DNA from: Planctomycetota bacterium
Lineage (GTDB): Bacteria; Planctomycetota; SZUA-567; H5-PLA8
Length of the DNA: 64,000 nt
Assembly (NCBI GenBank): GCA_015075375.1
Contig: JABTUM010000001.1
Coordinates: 2,971,201-3,035,200 of the forward strand
Reading direction: 5' to 3'
Part shown: positions 1 to 7,636 of the stretch, piece by piece
Numbering within the stretch: position 1 is the first letter of the stretch
Layout: each line of letters begins with the position of its first letter
Notes under the pieces: generated by a model
The model's input: the letters and a program-made list of their open reading frames with translations, nothing else
Databases searched by the model: none
Told to the model about the DNA's origin: nothing
Position numbers and translations under genes: made by a program

Positions 1-232
1 TCTGGTGAGCGGCGGGCGCTACGGCGACGGACTGTGCAGCAACATGGAGCTGCGCGACACGAAGGTGGTCTTCTTCATGACCTGGCTGCCGAAGGGCGAG
101 CATACGCTGAAGTACAAGCTGCGCGCGGAGATTCCGGGCACGTTCCACGCGCTGCCGACGAGCGTGCAGACGATGTACTCTCCGGACGTGCGCGCGATCA
201 GCGACGAGATGCGCCTGGGCATCAAGGATTGA
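1..232 (+). CDS. Alpha-2-macroglobulin family protein, C-terminal end (partial)
   Basis: The frame is open from the left edge and ends at a TGA at 230-232, so only about the last 76 residues are visible. They read like the receptor-binding-type C-terminal domain of bacterial alpha-2-macroglobulins: an RDTKVVFF strand, a hydrophobic G-H-T-L-K-Y strand, LRAEIPGTFHALP, then MYSPDVRAISDE and a short tail. Bacterial members are large periplasmic or surface proteins thought to trap proteases. The next gene starts 26 bp downstream on the same strand, so the two may be co-transcribed. The thioester and bait regions lie outside the window, so the family call rests on this C-terminal pattern alone. Confidence 0.6.
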   Translation, partial: LVSGGRYGDGLCSNMELRDTKVVFFMTWLPKGEHTLKYKLRAEIPGTFHALPTSVQTMYSPDVRAISDEMRLGIKD

Positions 233-258
233 GCGGCTTACGAAGAGGAACGCGCAAG

Positions 259-1107
259 ATGCGGAATCGCATGCTGACCGTGCTTTGCCTGTGTCTGGGA
301 TTGAGCGGAAGCGCGTGGTGCGCCGAGCTCGATCCGCAGGAGCTGGTCAGGCAGTTGGGCTCGGATTCGTTTGAGTCTCGGGAGCGTGCGGAAAAGGAAC
401 TGCTGCGCCAAGGCCGGACGGCGCTGGGGGAACTCCGCACGGCCGCGAAATCGGACCAGCCGGAAGTGGCCGTTCGCGCGCGGCGGCTGCTCGCGCAGAT
501 CGATCCTCCGCTGGTGCTGGAAGTCGAAGTCGCGGGCGAGGCGCGGGCCGGTCAGCCGGCGAAATTGAAGGTGAGCCTGCTTAACACCGGCGACCGGACG
601 GTAACGGTGGTTCCGTGCCTGGACGGAAGCACACGCGCCAAGCGCTTTCCGCATTTCGCCCGCACGATTGTGGCGCCGACGCCCGCGGGGCCGGAGGCCG
701 TGCGGGCGGGCTGCGGTTACTGCAACGCACTCAGCGCGGCCGATTTGGTCGAGTTGAAGCCCGGCGAGCGCTTCGATCCGCTGACGCACGAGCGGAGCTT
801 TGGATCGGACTTGGCGGAGTGGACGCCCAGCGAGGCCGGAACGCACAAGATCACCTTCTCGATCCGGTACGACGCGCCCAGCGTGGAGGGCTGGAGGCCG
901 CCGGCCGCGCGGGAAGGCGGCGCGGAGGATTGGACGCAGCGCTTGGGCCATGTTCCGGCGCTGCGGCTCGAGAAGACGTTGACGGTGCAGGTCGCGCCCG
1001 CCGCGCCGGGCGAGGCGAATGCTGCGGCGCCCGCGCCGAAATCCACGGCACCCGTTTCGCAGCCGCCCGCGCCGCGATCGACGGCTCCTGCGCCGCAACG
1101 GCCTTGA
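259..1107 (+). CDS. Exported HEAT-like repeat protein with Pro/Ala-rich tail
   Basis: This is a 282-residue protein. The ATG at 259 is chosen because it is followed at once by a signal peptide (MRNRMLTVLCLCLGLSGSAWCA) and preceded by a GAGG-type site. The reading frame stays open upstream but overlaps the previous gene. Residues about 20-75 form two helices resembling a HEAT-like unit seen in planctomycete proteins (LVRQLGSDSFESRERAEKEL then a second helix rich in Ala and Arg). Residues about 80-250 look like a beta-sandwich with several Cys (VVPCLDGS, RAGCGYCN). The last 35 residues are a low-complexity Ala/Pro/Ser tail. It follows the macroglobulin-like gene by 26 bp. The function is unknown; a periplasmic partner of its neighbour is a guess. 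Confidence 0.65.
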   Translation: MRNRMLTVLCLCLGLSGSAWCAELDPQELVRQLGSDSFESRERAEKELLRQGRTALGELRTAAKSDQPEVAVRARRLLAQIDPPLVLEVEVAGEARAGQPAKLKVSLLNTGDRTVTVVPCLDGSTRAKRFPHFARTIVAPTPAGPEAVRAGCGYCNALSAADLVELKPGERFDPLTHERSFGSDLAEWTPSEAGTHKITFSIRYDAPSVEGWRPPAAREGGAEDWTQRLGHVPALRLEKTLTVQVAPAAPGEANAAAPAPKSTAPVSQPPAPRSTAPAPQRP

Positions 1108-1115
1108 CCTCCGGA

Positions 1116-1129
1116 CGCCCTTCGGGGCG
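1116..1129. terminator. Short UUCG hairpin between convergent genes
   Basis: CGCCC (1116-1120), the tetraloop TTCG and GGGCG (1125-1129) form a stable 5-bp hairpin. It sits between the stop of the HEAT-like gene (1107) and the stop of the convergent porin gene (1182). There is no T-run on either side, so intrinsic termination is only a possibility. Confidence 0.3.
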
Positions 1130-1181
1130 ATGGAGAGCGCTGGATCCCCAATGCGCGCACCTTAGAGGCATGCAGCTCGGC

Positions 1182-2639
1182 TTAGAATTTTAGAACCGCT
1201 TGCGCCCAGAAGAATTGTGCGGTTTCGCCTTGGCCCGGGGGACGCCGGGCGCCGGTGAATTCGCCGCCGTCGAACAGCGCGTAGCCCAGGTCCACGTTCA
1301 GGTGGCGGTTCACGTTCACGGTGGTACCGACGTCAAATTCGAATCCCACTTCCCGGCCTGCGCGTCCGGTCGTGTCGCGTGCCAGCACCACGCCGCCGGC
1401 GTTGCGCCAGGCGTCTTTCTCTTCGGCGAGGCGGAACCAGTAGGCTTTGGACCACACGGTCATCCCGCTGAGCGGCTGCGCTTCGAAGCCCGCCGCCACG
1501 CTGATCTGGTTGGACCAGTTGAAGAAGTCGGCATAGCCGTAATGCAGATGGTTGGTGGGGAAGAGATTGTTGAAGGTCTGATTTTCGCCGTCGGTGGGAT
1601 CCTTGTCGCCGCTGGCGTAATTGAATTCGGCCATGATGCGCGGCTTCCATGCCGGGGCAAAGGTCCAGCCGACTTCGGCGTGAGCCGCCGCCGCGCGGTG
1701 ATCGAGTTCGTCGGCGCCGACGGGCGTCTTGCCGAACTGTCCGGCGGCTTCGACTTCGTAGTCGAGCCCGCCGAAGATCCCTTTCCCGTAGGCGCGGAAG
1801 CCGAGCGTAACGATCTCCTGGTCGCGTTCTTTGATCTCGTTGGAGCGATACAGCGCGTACAGGTCGAAGCGATGCGGCTTCAAGCTCGCGTTGGTCGCAT
1901 ACAAGCCGTAAAACTCTTCGCTCGAATGCATTTCGTCGGGATGAATGGCGTCTATCTCGACCACCTTGCTGGCGAAGGCGTCGGCCGTCCAAGCCTGGTC
2001 CGGGCTCTTCCACATGAGTTTGAGCGCGTCGAATCGGCGTCCGGGGTTCGACCATTCGAATGCGCCGACCAAGCGCTGCCGGCCGTAGACGAGAGGCTGG
2101 CGCCCCACGCGCAAGGTCAAGTCCTGGCCGAAAAGCTTGCGCAGATCCAGGTAGCCTTCCAGCAGGTCGGCGCGGTCTTCGTGCGCTCGCGCCTGCGGCG
2201 CGATGTCGCCGTCCTTGTGCGCATCCTGGAACATGCCGAAGACGCGAAAGTGCTCGTGAAGGTCGGCATCCATCCAGACTCGGTGCCGGAAGAGCGTAAA
2301 CCCGTTGGTGATCGTCGCGCCGGCGCCGAGAAACTTATTGTCCCAGACTTCCACTCGCGTGCGGTGCTCGATCCCGAAGCTGAATCGCGCGGAACCCAAG
2401 GGAAGCTTCTTGAGCTTTTCGGAGGCCCAGGTAAGGGCCGGCATCGGAACCAGTTCGGGCGGCGGCTTGGGCGCGGGAGGCGCCTTTAATCGATCGCGCA
2501 GTTCCTGCTTCGCTTCCTTGGGATCGGCATACGCTTCTTTATGAGCTTCGCCCGCGCGCGCGGCCAGGAGCGAAAGGGCGGCCGTCAGCAACAAACTCCC
2601 GCGCAGCGTACGGAACGTGCAAGACCCAACCCGATGCAT
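1182..2639 (-). CDS. Alginate-export-family outer-membrane porin
   Basis: This is a 485-residue outer-membrane beta-barrel. The ATG at 2639 is chosen because GGAGG lies just upstream of it and a signal peptide follows (LRGSLLLTAALSLLAARAGEA). After a Lys/Ala/Pro-rich linker the protein is a series of amphipathic strands of the alginate-export type: FGIEHRTRVEVWDN, LFRHRVWMDADLHEHF, LRVGRQPLVYGRQRLVG, FDALKLMW, MAEFNYASGDKDP. It ends in ...WAQAVLKF with a terminal Phe, as expected for BAM-dependent insertion. It lies on the same strand 170 bp downstream of the nitrate transporter genes, with its own palindrome-containing upstream region. Passage of nitrate or another small anion is a possibility from context; despite the family name there is no direct sign of alginate secretion. 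Confidence 0.75.
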   Translation of the reverse strand: MHRVGSCTFRTLRGSLLLTAALSLLAARAGEAHKEAYADPKEAKQELRDRLKAPPAPKPPPELVPMPALTWASEKLKKLPLGSARFSFGIEHRTRVEVWDNKFLGAGATITNGFTLFRHRVWMDADLHEHFRVFGMFQDAHKDGDIAPQARAHEDRADLLEGYLDLRKLFGQDLTLRVGRQPLVYGRQRLVGAFEWSNPGRRFDALKLMWKSPDQAWTADAFASKVVEIDAIHPDEMHSSEEFYGLYATNASLKPHRFDLYALYRSNEIKERDQEIVTLGFRAYGKGIFGGLDYEVEAAGQFGKTPVGADELDHRAAAAHAEVGWTFAPAWKPRIMAEFNYASGDKDPTDGENQTFNNLFPTNHLHYGYADFFNWSNQISVAAGFEAQPLSGMTVWSKAYWFRLAEEKDAWRNAGGVVLARDTTGRAGREVGFEFDVGTTVNVNRHLNVDLGYALFDGGEFTGARRPPGQGETAQFFWAQAVLKF

Positions 2640-2748
2640 GGCGATCCACCTCCAGGAGCCTCTGCGACGACGGCGCGCGAGCGCATCTCGACCTCGTCTA
2701 AAACCACTCCATGTCCGGTCTAACCCCACCGGGGCCTCTGTTGTGGAT

Positions 2749-2760
2749 ATGTAGCTACAT
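2749..2760. promoter_or_regulatory. 12-bp perfect palindrome upstream of the porin gene
   Basis: ATGTAGCTACAT is a perfect inverted repeat in an AT-rich patch 110 bp upstream of the porin start codon. On the minus strand TATTATGTATAAATG, which could supply a -10 element, lies next to it. It is a candidate operator; no known regulator can be assigned. Confidence 0.35.
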
Positions 2761-2809
2761 TTATACATAATAGACCTCCAGGATCCCGTGTGCAAGATCA
2801 GACTTAAGC

Positions 2810-3643
2810 TCAAGGGGAGACCGTTTGCGGGGCTTCCATGCGCGCAGGAGCCCGCTCCAAGGCGCGTTTGTGTTCTTCTTCTTCCAGCAGCGTCAGCAAC
2901 TGCTCGCGCAGTTCGTAGTAACGCGGATGCTCCAAGACATCAGCCCGGATTCGCGGGCGCTCGAAGGGCACCGGCACTACGGCTCGGACGCCGGCGTCCG
3001 GCCCGTTGGTCATCATTACGATCCGGTCGGCCAGGAAGAGCGCTTCGTCGACATCGTGCGTGACCATTAAGGCGGTCTTGCGGTCGCGGTCCAGCAATTC
3101 GAGCAGGATGTCTTGCAGTTCCATGCGCGTGAGGGCGTCGAGCATGCCGAAGGGTTCGTCGAGCAGGAGCACCTTGGGCGCGAGCGCAAGGGCACGAGCG
3201 ATGCCCACGCGCTGCTGCATACCTTGCGAGAGTTCGCGGGGCCGCTTGGAAAGGGCATCGCCCAATCCCACCAGTGCGAGCGCGCGCTCTCCGATACGGC
3301 GTTGTTCCGCGGCGCTTTTGCCCGCGTGAACTTTGCGCACGCCCAGCAGCACGTTCTCCAGCGCGGTAAGCCACGGAAGCAGGCAGGGCGCCTGGAAGAC
3401 CACTCCGCGGTCGGCGCCGGGGCGGTCTACCTCGCGGTCGTCCAGCACCACGCCGCCATGCGTGGGCGGCGTGAGCCCCGCCACCATGGAAAGGACGGTG
3501 GACTTTCCGCAACCGGAATGGCCGATCAGGCAGACGAATTCCCCGCGCGCGATGTCCAAGGAAAAGCTTTTCACCACCGCGACCGAACCGGCGCCGGAAG
3601 GGTACGCTTTCGTCAGCTTGAACAACTCGAGGTACGCGGGCAT
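2810..3643 (-). CDS. nrtD: Nitrate/nitrite ABC transporter ATP-binding protein (NrtD type)
   Basis: This 277-residue ATPase energises nitrate uptake at the inner membrane. Visible motifs are Walker [10 protein letters not shown] (about residue 40), a Q-loop in [12 protein letters not shown], the signature LSQGMQQR, Walker [13 protein letters not shown] and the switch His in [10 protein letters not shown]. The C-terminal region after [10 protein letters not shown] resembles the tail of NrtD/NasD proteins. The ATG at 3643 is preferred over a TTG two codons upstream because GGAG sits 7 nt before it. The start is 20 bp downstream of the second ATPase gene, so the four transport genes form one operon. 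The signature has Q in place of the usual second G (LSQGM), a common tolerated change. Confidence 0.85.
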   Translation of the reverse strand: MPAYLELFKLTKAYPSGAGSVAVVKSFSLDIARGEFVCLIGHSGCGKSTVLSMVAGLTPPTHGGVVLDDREVDRPGADRGVVFQAPCLLPWLTALENVLLGVRKVHAGKSAAEQRRIGERALALVGLGDALSKRPRELSQGMQQRVGIARALALAPKVLLLDEPFGMLDALTRMELQDILLELLDRDRKTALMVTHDVDEALFLADRIVMMTNGPDAGVRAVVPVPFERPRIRADVLEHPRYYELREQLLTLLEEEEHKRALERAPARMEAPQTVSP

Positions 3644-3663
3644 ACGCAATCTCCTCTCTCTCG

Positions 3664-4527
3664 TCAGATACCGGAGGCCACGGAGCAGACCGGACCGGGC
3701 TCCGGAACGGCGGCAGTCCTTTCGGCGTCGGCTTCCGGCAGTCGCGCGCCGCGCGTGCGGACCATCGCGTTGAGGCAGCAGGTGACTTCGTTGCGGATGC
3801 GTTGAAATTCGGGCAAGCGGTTCAGTTCGCGCCGCCCCCGAGGCCTGGCGAGATTGACTTCGAAGGCGTCGGCCAGCGTCGCCTGCGGGCCGGGCGTCAG
3901 CGGAACGATGCGATCGGCCAGCAGAATGCCTTCGTCCACGTCGTTGGTGATGAGCACCACGGTTTTCCGGCGCTCTTGCCAGATCCGCGCGACTTCCGTC
4001 TGGAGCGTTGCGCGGGTGAGTGCGTCCAGCGCTCCGAAGGGTTCGTCGAGCAGCAGGATTTCGGGGTCCATGGCCAGCCCGCGCGCAAGCGCCACGCGCT
4101 GACGCATCCCGCCGGAGAGTTCGCGCGGCTTTTTGTGCGCCGCTTCGGAAAGATTGACCAACCGGAGGTGCTCTTCCACATGCTCGCGCCGCCGCGCGCG
4201 CGTCCAGTGCCGGAAGACCTTGTCCACCGCCAGCGCCACGTTTTCGCGGACGCTCAGCCAGGGCAGCAGCGCATACTGCTGGAAGACAACTCCGCGTTCG
4301 GGTCCGGGGCCGCGCACCTTTCTTCCGCGCAGCAGCACCTCGCCCCCGTCGGGCTCGATCAAGCCCGCCATGATCGACAGGAGCGTACTCTTTCCGCTTC
4401 CCGAGAAGCCCACGACGGCGACGAATTCGCCCTCTTCGATGGCAAGATCGACGTCACGGAGCACCTCGGCCCGCCGGTTGCCCGAGCCGAATGCTTTGCG
4501 AATCCCTTTGAGTTCGAAGAATGCCAT
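3664..4527 (-). CDS. Nitrate/nitrite ABC transporter ATP-binding protein (NrtC type, no substrate-binding extension)
   Basis: This is a 287-residue second ATPase of the nitrate importer. Walker A is GFSGSGKST, the Q-loop is [12 protein letters not shown], the signature LSGGMRQR, Walker [13 protein letters not shown], and the switch position is Asn in LITNDVDEG where His is usual. Cyanobacterial NrtC carries a C-terminal NrtA-like domain. Here the protein stops soon after the nucleotide-binding domain, with a Pro/Glu-rich tail, so it resembles the NrtD length class. Asn in place of the H-loop His suggests a degenerate half-site paired with the canonical NrtD site. It starts 1 bp after the permease stop and precedes nrtD by 20 bp. 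Confidence 0.82.
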   Translation of the reverse strand: MAFFELKGIRKAFGSGNRRAEVLRDVDLAIEEGEFVAVVGFSGSGKSTLLSIMAGLIEPDGGEVLLRGRKVRGPGPERGVVFQQYALLPWLSVRENVALAVDKVFRHWTRARRREHVEEHLRLVNLSEAAHKKPRELSGGMRQRVALARGLAMDPEILLLDEPFGALDALTRATLQTEVARIWQERRKTVVLITNDVDEGILLADRIVPLTPGPQATLADAFEVNLARPRGRRELNRLPEFQRIRNEVTCCLNAMVRTRGARLPEADAERTAAVPEPGPVCSVASGI

Positions 4528-4528
4528 C

Positions 4529-5668
4529 TCAGGCCGCCGCTCCTTCGAAGGTCACGCAGCGCTGCAAAGCGACCATGCCGCGGTCGAGCGCGAATCCGAT
4601 CAGCCCGATCGTAAAGACGGCCACCATGATCCGCGCGAGGGTCTGGCTGCTCCCGTTCTGGAACATGTCCCAGATGAATTTTCCCAGGCCGGGATTCTGG
4701 GCCAGCATCTCGGCGGCGATGAGCACCATCCAGCCCACGCCCAGCGAGATGCGCAGGCCCGTGAAAATCAGAGGCAGTGCGCTGGGCAGCACGATCAGGC
4801 GAACGTGTTCGAACCAGGTGAGCTGCAAGACGCGCGAAACATTCACGTGATCGCGGTCCACGTTCGAGACGCCTTGCGCGGTATTGACCAGCGCGGGCCA
4901 GAGCGAGCAGAGGGCCACCGTAATGGCCGAGGTGATGAACGATTTCTCGAACCAGGCTTCCTGGGGTTCGGTAGTGTACAGCGCGCCGACCAGGATCGTG
5001 ACGATGGGCAGCCACGCCAGCGGCGAGACGGGTTTGAAGATCTGGATCAAAGGATTCAGCGCGCTCATGAACGCGGGACTCATGCCGCACAGGATCCCCA
5101 GCGGCACCGCGACGAGCGAGGCGAGCACGAAGCCGGTAAAGACCGTCTTGAGGCTGGTGACGATCTGCTCCAGATAGGTGGGCGTGGCGGTGAAACGCTT
5201 GGCGCCGGCGCGTTCCGCCCGGTCTTCCAGCCGGCCGATCTGTTTTTCGAGCTTCACTCGCTCACGGCCCGCCGTTCTATCCAGTCCCGCCCGGAGAGCC
5301 GCGGCCTCCGCAAGGTACAGCGCGGCCTGCTCCTGCTGATCGACGTAAAACGCCTCCTCCGCGCGCCGTGTTTCGAAATGCGCTTCGACCAAGCTGCCCC
5401 CTTCGTCCCAAACCTGCCCCGGTGTCGGGAGGGTTCCGTAAGCCGTTTCGATACGCGCGGCGGCCAAGGACCAGAGCAGGAGAAAGCCCAGCATGGCCAA
5501 CAGCGGCATGCCCAGGTGAATCGCGATGCGGCTGAGCTGCTGCTTGGGCTCTTCAAGCGCCGCCAGCCGCACCAGCGGCTCGAAGACCTGCAGGCCGGTG
5601 CGATGCAAGACACGGACGGTCGTTTCCTTTAAGGCCATGCCGGCGTCTCCGAAAGGTCGCACGCTCAC
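4529..5668 (-). CDS. nrtB: Nitrate ABC transporter permease with coiled-coil insertion
   Basis: This is a 379-residue inner-membrane permease. One N-terminal helix (about residues 50-70, [18 protein letters not shown]) is followed by a charged segment of about 80 residues. After that comes the binding-protein-dependent permease core with the NrtB-like runs [18 protein letters not shown] and EAW(F)[18 protein letters not shown], and the EAA-type loop [19 protein letters not shown]. The charged segment ([20 protein letters not shown]... [20 protein letters not shown]) looks like a coiled coil and is not usual for NrtB. The GTG at 5668 overlaps the nrtA stop as GTGA, which favours translational coupling. 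An ATG at 5638 with GGAG 8 nt upstream is an alternative start. Confidence 0.83.
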   Translation of the reverse strand: MSVRPFGDAGMALKETTVRVLHRTGLQVFEPLVRLAALEEPKQQLSRIAIHLGMPLLAMLGFLLLWSLAAARIETAYGTLPTPGQVWDEGGSLVEAHFETRRAEEAFYVDQQEQAALYLAEAAALRAGLDRTAGRERVKLEKQIGRLEDRAERAGAKRFTATPTYLEQIVTSLKTVFTGFVLASLVAVPLGILCGMSPAFMSALNPLIQIFKPVSPLAWLPIVTILVGALYTTEPQEAWFEKSFITSAITVALCSLWPALVNTAQGVSNVDRDHVNVSRVLQLTWFEHVRLIVLPSALPLIFTGLRISLGVGWMVLIAAEMLAQNPGLGKFIWDMFQNGSSQTLARIMVAVFTIGLIGFALDRGMVALQRCVTFEGAAA

Positions 5669-7020
5669 TTTGCGCCCAATCCTTGCAGTCCGACCTTGAA
5701 CTTCGCGAGATACGCATTCGGCGCGCGTCCGTCGTACTCGATGCCATCGATGAATCCGGCGTCCGGGGGTTTGTAGCCGTCCGATTGCGGCAACTCCGAG
5801 GACTCGAGATCGCCATCTTCGACCAGCAGCTTCGCGGCCTGCAGCCAGAGTTCGGGCTTGTACACCTTGCGCGCGACTTCCTGATACCAGGCGTCGGGCT
5901 TGGCTTCGCCGATCTGGCCCCAGCGGCGCATCTGCGTGAGGTACCAGACGCAGTCGCTGTAGAAGGGATAGGTGGCGTGGTGGTGGTAGAAGACGTTGAA
6001 GTCCGGCAGCTCGCGCTTGTCCCCCTTCTGGTACTCGAAGGTGCCCGTCATGCTGTTGGCGATCACTTCAACATCGGCGCCGACATATTCCTTGCGCGCC
6101 AGCAGGGCGCAGGCTTTGGTGCGGTTCTCGGTACTGGCATCGAGCCACTTACCCGCGCGAATCAGCGCTTTAAGGAGCGCGAGGTGAGTCTGCGGGTATT
6201 TCTCGGCCCATGCGCGCGTGACTCCGAAAACCTTTTCGGGGTTGTTCTTCCAGATTTCGTAATCGGTCACGACCGGAACGCCGATGCCGCGAAACACCGC
6301 CTGCTGATTCCACGGTTCTCCGACGCAGTAGCCGTGAATCGTCCCGGCTTCCAAGGTCGCGGGCATCTGCGGCGGCGGCGTGACCGAGAGCAATACGTCG
6401 GCCTTCACCGTCCCGGTGGTGTCGTCGGCGGTGTAGTAACCGGGGCATATGCCGCCGGCTGCAAGCCAGTAGCGCAGCTCGTAGTTGTGGGTGGAAAGGG
6501 GAAAGACCATTCCGAATTTCAGGGCCGTGCCTTCGGCGTTGAGTTTCTCGATGGCCGGAAGCAGCGTTTCGGATTTGATCGGGTGGGGCGGGCGCGCCTG
6601 CTTTAAGGCCGGACTTCCCTCCTGCATCATCGCCCAAATCCGATTGGAAACGGTGATCCCGTTCCCATTAAGGTCCATGCTGAAGGCGGTAATCACTTCG
6701 GCTTGGGTGCCGATCCCGATGCTCGCGCCGATGGGTTGTCCGGCCAGCATGTGCGCGCCGTCCAATTCGCCGGAGATCACCCGGTCCAGCAGCACTTTCC
6801 AGTTCGATTGGGCTTCGAGTTCGACGGTCAGGCCTTCGTCGTCGAAGTATTCCAGCTCCTTGGCGGCGACCAGTGGCGCACAATCGGTGAGCTTGATGAA
6901 GCCGATCTTGAGACGCTCTTTTTCCGGCTTCAGCTCGGCGGCGGCCACGCCTGCCGCAGCAAGCAGGGCGAGCGCAGGCAGCAACCAACGCACTCTTTCG
7001 CGCATTCTATTCACGTTCAT
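5665..7020 (-). CDS. nrtA: Nitrate ABC transporter substrate-binding protein
   Basis: This 451-residue exported protein binds nitrate or nitrite for NrtBCD. The ATG at 7020 is preceded by GGAGG and followed by a signal peptide ([17 protein letters not shown]). NrtA/NasF-like stretches are [91 protein letters not shown] and [27 protein letters not shown]. No lipobox Cys is seen at the cleavage site, so it is probably periplasmic rather than a lipoprotein. It is the first gene of the minus-strand transport operon and is divergent from nitrite reductase across a 616-bp control region. Confidence 0.9.
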   Translation of the reverse strand: MNVNRMRERVRWLLPALALLAAAGVAAAELKPEKERLKIGFIKLTDCAPLVAAKELEYFDDEGLTVELEAQSNWKVLLDRVISGELDGAHMLAGQPIGASIGIGTQAEVITAFSMDLNGNGITVSNRIWAMMQEGSPALKQARPPHPIKSETLLPAIEKLNAEGTALKFGMVFPLSTHNYELRYWLAAGGICPGYYTADDTTGTVKADVLLSVTPPPQMPATLEAGTIHGYCVGEPWNQQAVFRGIGVPVVTDYEIWKNNPEKVFGVTRAWAEKYPQTHLALLKALIRAGKWLDASTENRTKACALLARKEYVGADVEVIANSMTGTFEYQKGDKRELPDFNVFYHHHATYPFYSDCVWYLTQMRRWGQIGEAKPDAWYQEVARKVYKPELWLQAAKLLVEDGDLESSELPQSDGYKPPDAGFIDGIEYDGRAPNAYLAKFKVGLQGLGAK

Positions 7021-7356
7021 ATTCGTTCCTCCGTGTTGAACTTTCAGCGCCGGCCTCTGCTCGAACTTGAGCGCATAGGCGAAAGTTTGCGAAGGGGGTA
7101 AGCGCACGCGCGAGGCCAATGGCGTTCGAATTCGCACGGCCTGCTCGGAACTCGTTACTTACAATGCGGTTAAATGCGCCGCACAGGGCCGCTATAGGCT
7201 CAGACCTTGAGCGGGTTATGGGTGGCGATGCGTGACTCGCGCTGCAGTGAATTGACCAGCATGAAGTTAAATCCGTGCTGTTTCGTATTGAACGTCGGGC
7301 ATGAATTGAACCACCACTGGCCCGAAGGGGCAGTTTGAACTTCACCCCGATGCGAA

Positions 7357-7375
7357 ATGGTTAAGATTGAACCAT
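7357..7375. promoter_or_regulatory. Inverted repeat, candidate operator
   Basis: ATGGTT (7357-7362) and AACCAT (7370-7375) are perfect inverted arms separated by 7 nt. The last of the clustered TTGAAC copies is part of this element. Its place in the middle of the divergent region suits a regulator acting on both operons. Confidence 0.4.
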
Positions 7376-7560
7376 CAGATGCACAATTCGACCAAAAAGA
7401 AGCAGCCTATTCTTTCGCTCACCCTGAGCGCATCTGGCGGTTCTTAACCAGCAGTCCACCCACCATCCAACGGGCTTCGATGGGGCGGCGCGAAGGGTGA
7501 GATCACATAACCACCGTGCTTTTATCTATTTATAAATACACGCTCGAGCTGGGCTCGTAC

Positions 7561-7576
7561 TGGCACAAGCCTCGCT
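7561..7576 (+). promoter_or_regulatory. Sigma-54 (RpoN) type -24/-12 promoter for nirA-narB
   Basis: TGGCAC (7561-7566), five bases, then TCGCT (7572-7576) match the consensus TGGCAC-N5-TTGCT except for one T to C change. The invariant GG and GC are exactly 10 bp apart. The predicted start is near 7587, leaving a 50-nt leader before the nirA ATG. Nitrate assimilation genes are commonly sigma-54/NtrC dependent in other bacteria, which supports the call. Confidence 0.6.
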
Positions 7577-7578
7577 GA

Positions 7579-7608
7579 TTGACCAAAAGACGGTAACGGT
7601 CTGGTCAA
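7579..7608. promoter_or_regulatory. Bulged inverted repeat in the nirA leader
   Basis: TTGACCA (7579-7585) and TGGTCAA (7602-7608) are perfect arms. Inside them GAC and GTC also pair once a 3-nt AAA bulge is allowed, leaving a short GGTAACG loop. It could be an operator overlapping the transcription start or, if a further upstream promoter is used, an RNA hairpin ahead of nirA. The two cannot be separated from sequence alone. Confidence 0.4.
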
Positions 7609-7636
7609 CTCTCGCGCAGGCACTGGAATTAAAGCT

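Larger units (their letters stand above)
7021..7636. promoter_or_regulatory. Divergent control region of the nitrate locus
   Basis: This 616-bp region lies between nrtA (minus) and nirA (plus) and shows no convincing gene. It contains a sigma-54-like promoter at 7561-7576, an ATGGTT/AACCAT inverted repeat at 7357-7375 and a bulged inverted repeat at 7579-7608. TTGAAC occurs four times in about 85 bp, starting at 7288, 7306, 7335 and 7367, with a fifth at 7036. On the minus strand a weaker GG-N10-GC match (7118 down to 7104) lies about 85 bp before nrtA. The arrangement fits nitrogen-status control of both operons, but the regulators are not encoded nearby. Confidence 0.55.

Noticed and set aside
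1200..2489. Long open frame opposite the porin gene
   Set aside because: It is the mirror of a GC-rich gene with high third-position GC; it has no ribosome site and no recognisable domain, while the opposite strand encodes a complete barrel protein.
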